6,663 nucleotides of DNA. It comes from Cyanobacteria bacterium UBA3803 (lineage in GTDB: Bacteria; Cyanobacteriota; Vampirovibrionia; Gastranaerophilales; Gastranaerophilaceae). Below are positions 4,802-6,663 of this stretch, piece after piece (position 1 is the stretch's first letter; the number at the start of each line of letters is the position of its first letter). Made by a program: the position numbers and the translations under genes. The notes beneath the pieces are model-generated. The model ran no database searches. It saw nothing but the letters and a program-made list of their open reading frames with translations, and was not told where the DNA came from. The DNA lies in NCBI GenBank assembly GCA_002369055.1, contig DFEL01000140.1:1-6663 (forward strand). The letters run 5' to 3'.

Positions 4802-6655
4802 TTATATAGTTGTTGCAAGTGACGGTGCAATCTGAATGAATTTTCTAACCAACTCAGCATCCCAAAGTCTGCCTGCCCCATCTTGCATAATTTCGCATGC
4901 TTTTTCCACACCCAAACCTTTTCTGTAAGGTCTGTCACTTATTAAAGCGTGATACGTATCAGCAACAGCAACTATTCTTGCTTCTAAAGGTATTTCATCA
5001 CCTTTTAACTGACAAGGATAACCAGAACCGTCAATATGTTCATGGTGATATTTAACCATAGGCATCAAGTCCTTTAATGCTTCATTTTGCATTAATACTT
5101 TTTCAGCACCGATTGTAGGGTGTTGTTTCATAATTTCCCATTCATCATCAGATAATTGAGTAGGTTTCTTCAATACGGATTCAGGAATACCAATTTTACC
5201 TACATCGTGAAGTAATGCACCTAACTTAATTCTTTGAACTTCTGCTTCAGGCATATTTAATGCTCTTGCAAGTGCTTCAGAGTATTTTGAAACTGAAGTT
5301 GAGTGACCTTTTGTATATGGGTCTTTAGCATCTATGGCACCTGCTAAAGAAGTTGCTAATTCTTCTAAGTGATGTTGAGAGGATATTTCTTCATTAGCAA
5401 ATTTGTTCACTAATTCTTCTTCAAAGTTAATACCTAATTGAGCATGACGCTTTGTTAAAACTTCTGCGTAAGAGTGTAAAGCCATATCATCCCAGAAGTT
5501 AAAATCTGAAGAACTGATAATTGCACTCATTCCATCTTTATAGCCTTTTGACTGAGAAATATACATTGCTTGTTCTGCTAAAATCAACAATTTTTCTTGA
5601 TCTTTTGCACATTGAGGATAACTTGCAATACCAACTGAAACCTTAACAGGTCCAACATCATCAATAAAACAGCAAGACAAACTGTATGTTAAATATTCAG
5701 CCAAATATTTTGCTTCATTAACATCTGTTTCAGGCAAAATAACAGCAATTTCATCACCGCCATATCTGCCGGCTTTATCATTCGCACGTATATTTTGTTT
5801 AACTTTTTCAGCAACTAATTTTATAACTTCATCACCTTTGGCATGACCAAGTTCTCTGTTAATTTTAGAAATATTATTAACATCCATCATAACAACAGAT
5901 AATGTTGTTTTATTTTCATCTGCTTTTGCTATTTCAGCAGAAAGCATTTCTTGGAAGCCTCTATGATTACTTAATGAAGTCAAAACATCAGTATTTGCAC
6001 GAGCATTTGCTTGAGCCATCAATTCTGAATTGTGCATAAATAAAGCATAATGATTTGCGATTAATGTGTATAAATCAGCATTTTCTTCTACTTTATTATC
6101 ACCGACAATCATTACACCTAAGCATTCGCTAACTGACATCAACGGAATAATCGCAACGGCAGGTGTTTGCAAATATGATAACTTTAAAAACTTGGAATCT
6201 TTTTTTATAATTGTATCTTGCTTTGCAAAAGCCTCAACAATTGGATTTGAATCATCCGACAAAAATACTCTTGACGAATATGTACCGCCAACTTTATCTG
6301 TCAACTTTATATTGATACATTTTGACTTTTCTTGAAATAAGCCTATTGCAGTAAATTGAACACCCAATTTGTTTATTAGCATTGAATGCAATGAGTTATA
6401 AAAATCAGCAGTACAAAACTTACCTTTTAAAGCCTCTTTTAATGAACAAATAATATCTCTGTAATCTGATGTAGCAAATATACTATCATTACATCCTAAA
6501 TTATACCCGCCATAAAGTCTGTTTGTTGTAGTACGAGCAATTGATGACGTCATATTCGGCATAAAACCTTTTGCAGACGAAATAGGATTTGATGCTAAAC
6601 TCTTATTGTATAAGATTTCCTTTTCTTGCTTTATCAAAGTGTCTTTGTTATTCAA
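4802..6655 (-). CDS. GAF-GGDEF-HD-GYP bifunctional c-di-GMP enzyme
   Basis: A 617-aa signalling protein (numbered from the TTG start) that can in principle both make and break cyclic di-GMP. An uncharacterised N-terminus is followed by a GAF-like sensor (about 80-212), a GGDEF diguanylate cyclase (215-375), a helical linker and an HD-GYP phosphodiesterase (430-612). In the cyclase D258, N266 and D275 match the PleD metal and guanine residues, and the signature is GGDEI (299-303). RAND (290-293) lies exactly where the RxxD inhibitory site belongs. In HD-GYP, LLHDVGKIGIP (481-491), H512, HHEHIDGSGYP (537-547) and ADTYHALISDRPYR (565-578) are complete. There are no membrane segments, so it is cytoplasmic. 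TTG at 6655 is preceded by an in-frame stop (6659-6661), with no ribosome site in the few bases visible. ATG at 6562 has AAAAGG four bases upstream and is an alternative start that leaves all domains intact. Confidence 0.95.
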   Translation of the reverse strand: MNNKDTLIKQEKEILYNKSLASNPISSAKGFMPNMTSSIARTTTNRLYGGYNLGCNDSIFATSDYRDIICSLKEALKGKFCTADFYNSLHSMLINKLGVQFTAIGLFQEKSKCINIKLTDKVGGTYSSRVFLSDDSNPIVEAFAKQDTIIKKDSKFLKLSYLQTPAVAIIPLMSVSECLGVMIVGDNKVEENADLYTLIANHYALFMHNSELMAQANARANTDVLTSLSNHRGFQEMLSAEIAKADENKTTLSVVMMDVNNISKINRELGHAKGDEVIKLVAEKVKQNIRANDKAGRYGGDEIAVILPETDVNEAKYLAEYLTYSLSCCFIDDVGPVKVSVGIASYPQCAKDQEKLLILAEQAMYISQSKGYKDGMSAIISSSDFNFWDDMALHSYAEVLTKRHAQLGINFEEELVNKFANEEISSQHHLEELATSLAGAIDAKDPYTKGHSTSVSKYSEALARALNMPEAEVQRIKLGALLHDVGKIGIPESVLKKPTQLSDDEWEIMKQHPTIGAEKVLMQNEALKDLMPMVKYHHEHIDGSGYPCQLKGDEIPLEARIVAVADTYHALISDRPYRKGLGVEKACEIMQDGAGRLWDAELVRKFIQIAPSLATTI

Positions 6656-6663
6656 TTTTTAAC

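Noticed and set aside
6066..6335. 89-codon plus-strand frame opposite the GAF region
   Set aside because: It is antisense to the conserved sensor domain; the composition is typical of a shadow frame and it has no ribosome site.

Overview
The window is AT-rich (about one third GC by eye) and uses the standard code, with TAA stops on most genes. It looks like a chromosomal segment of a Gram-negative-type bacterium. kdsA implies a Kdo-containing outer envelope. pheS sits without pheT beside it, an arrangement also found in cyanobacteria. The small proteins at the left have a style I associate with the gut non-photosynthetic cyanobacterial relatives (Melainabacteria/Gastranaerophilales). That lineage is an inference, about 50-60% confident. 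No phage, transposon, CRISPR, tRNA or rRNA signature is visible.

Left block (1-1030, minus strand): an unknown small gene runs off the left edge at 1. It is preceded by a 248-aa protein with a low-complexity N-terminal half and a helical, HEAT-like C-terminal half. Both genes share a near-identical AT-rich leader containing the same 13-mer. The 248-aa gene also has an 11-bp direct repeat with a 22-bp period.

Middle (1031-1480): a divergent gene on the plus strand encodes a 100-aa protein with a four-cysteine cluster and a charged coiled-coil tail. A perfect extended -10 box ends exactly 6 bp before its ATG, which predicts a leaderless mRNA. A perfect 30-bp palindrome after its stop probably terminates this gene and the operon converging from the right.

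Operon (1481-4710, minus strand, transcribed right to left): kdsA (metal-dependent type) - MBL-fold hydrolase of the glyoxalase II/YcbL type - pheS - six-segment membrane protein. Gaps are -1, 18 and 9 nt, so the genes are very probably co-transcribed and partly translationally coupled. The set mixes envelope sugar synthesis, a small-molecule thioester-type hydrolase, translation and a membrane protein of unknown role.

Right block (4764-6655, minus strand): a strong intrinsic terminator separates the operon from a monocistronic-looking 617-aa GAF-GGDEF-HD-GYP protein. Both the c-di-GMP-making and c-di-GMP-degrading domains keep their key residues, including the inhibitory I-site. Its start is uncertain (TTG at 6655 or ATG at 6562).

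I saw no clearly new multi-gene system. The best leads are the leaderless Cys4 gene with its tandem operator-like repeat, the shared leader of the two left genes, and the apparently dual-active c-di-GMP enzyme.
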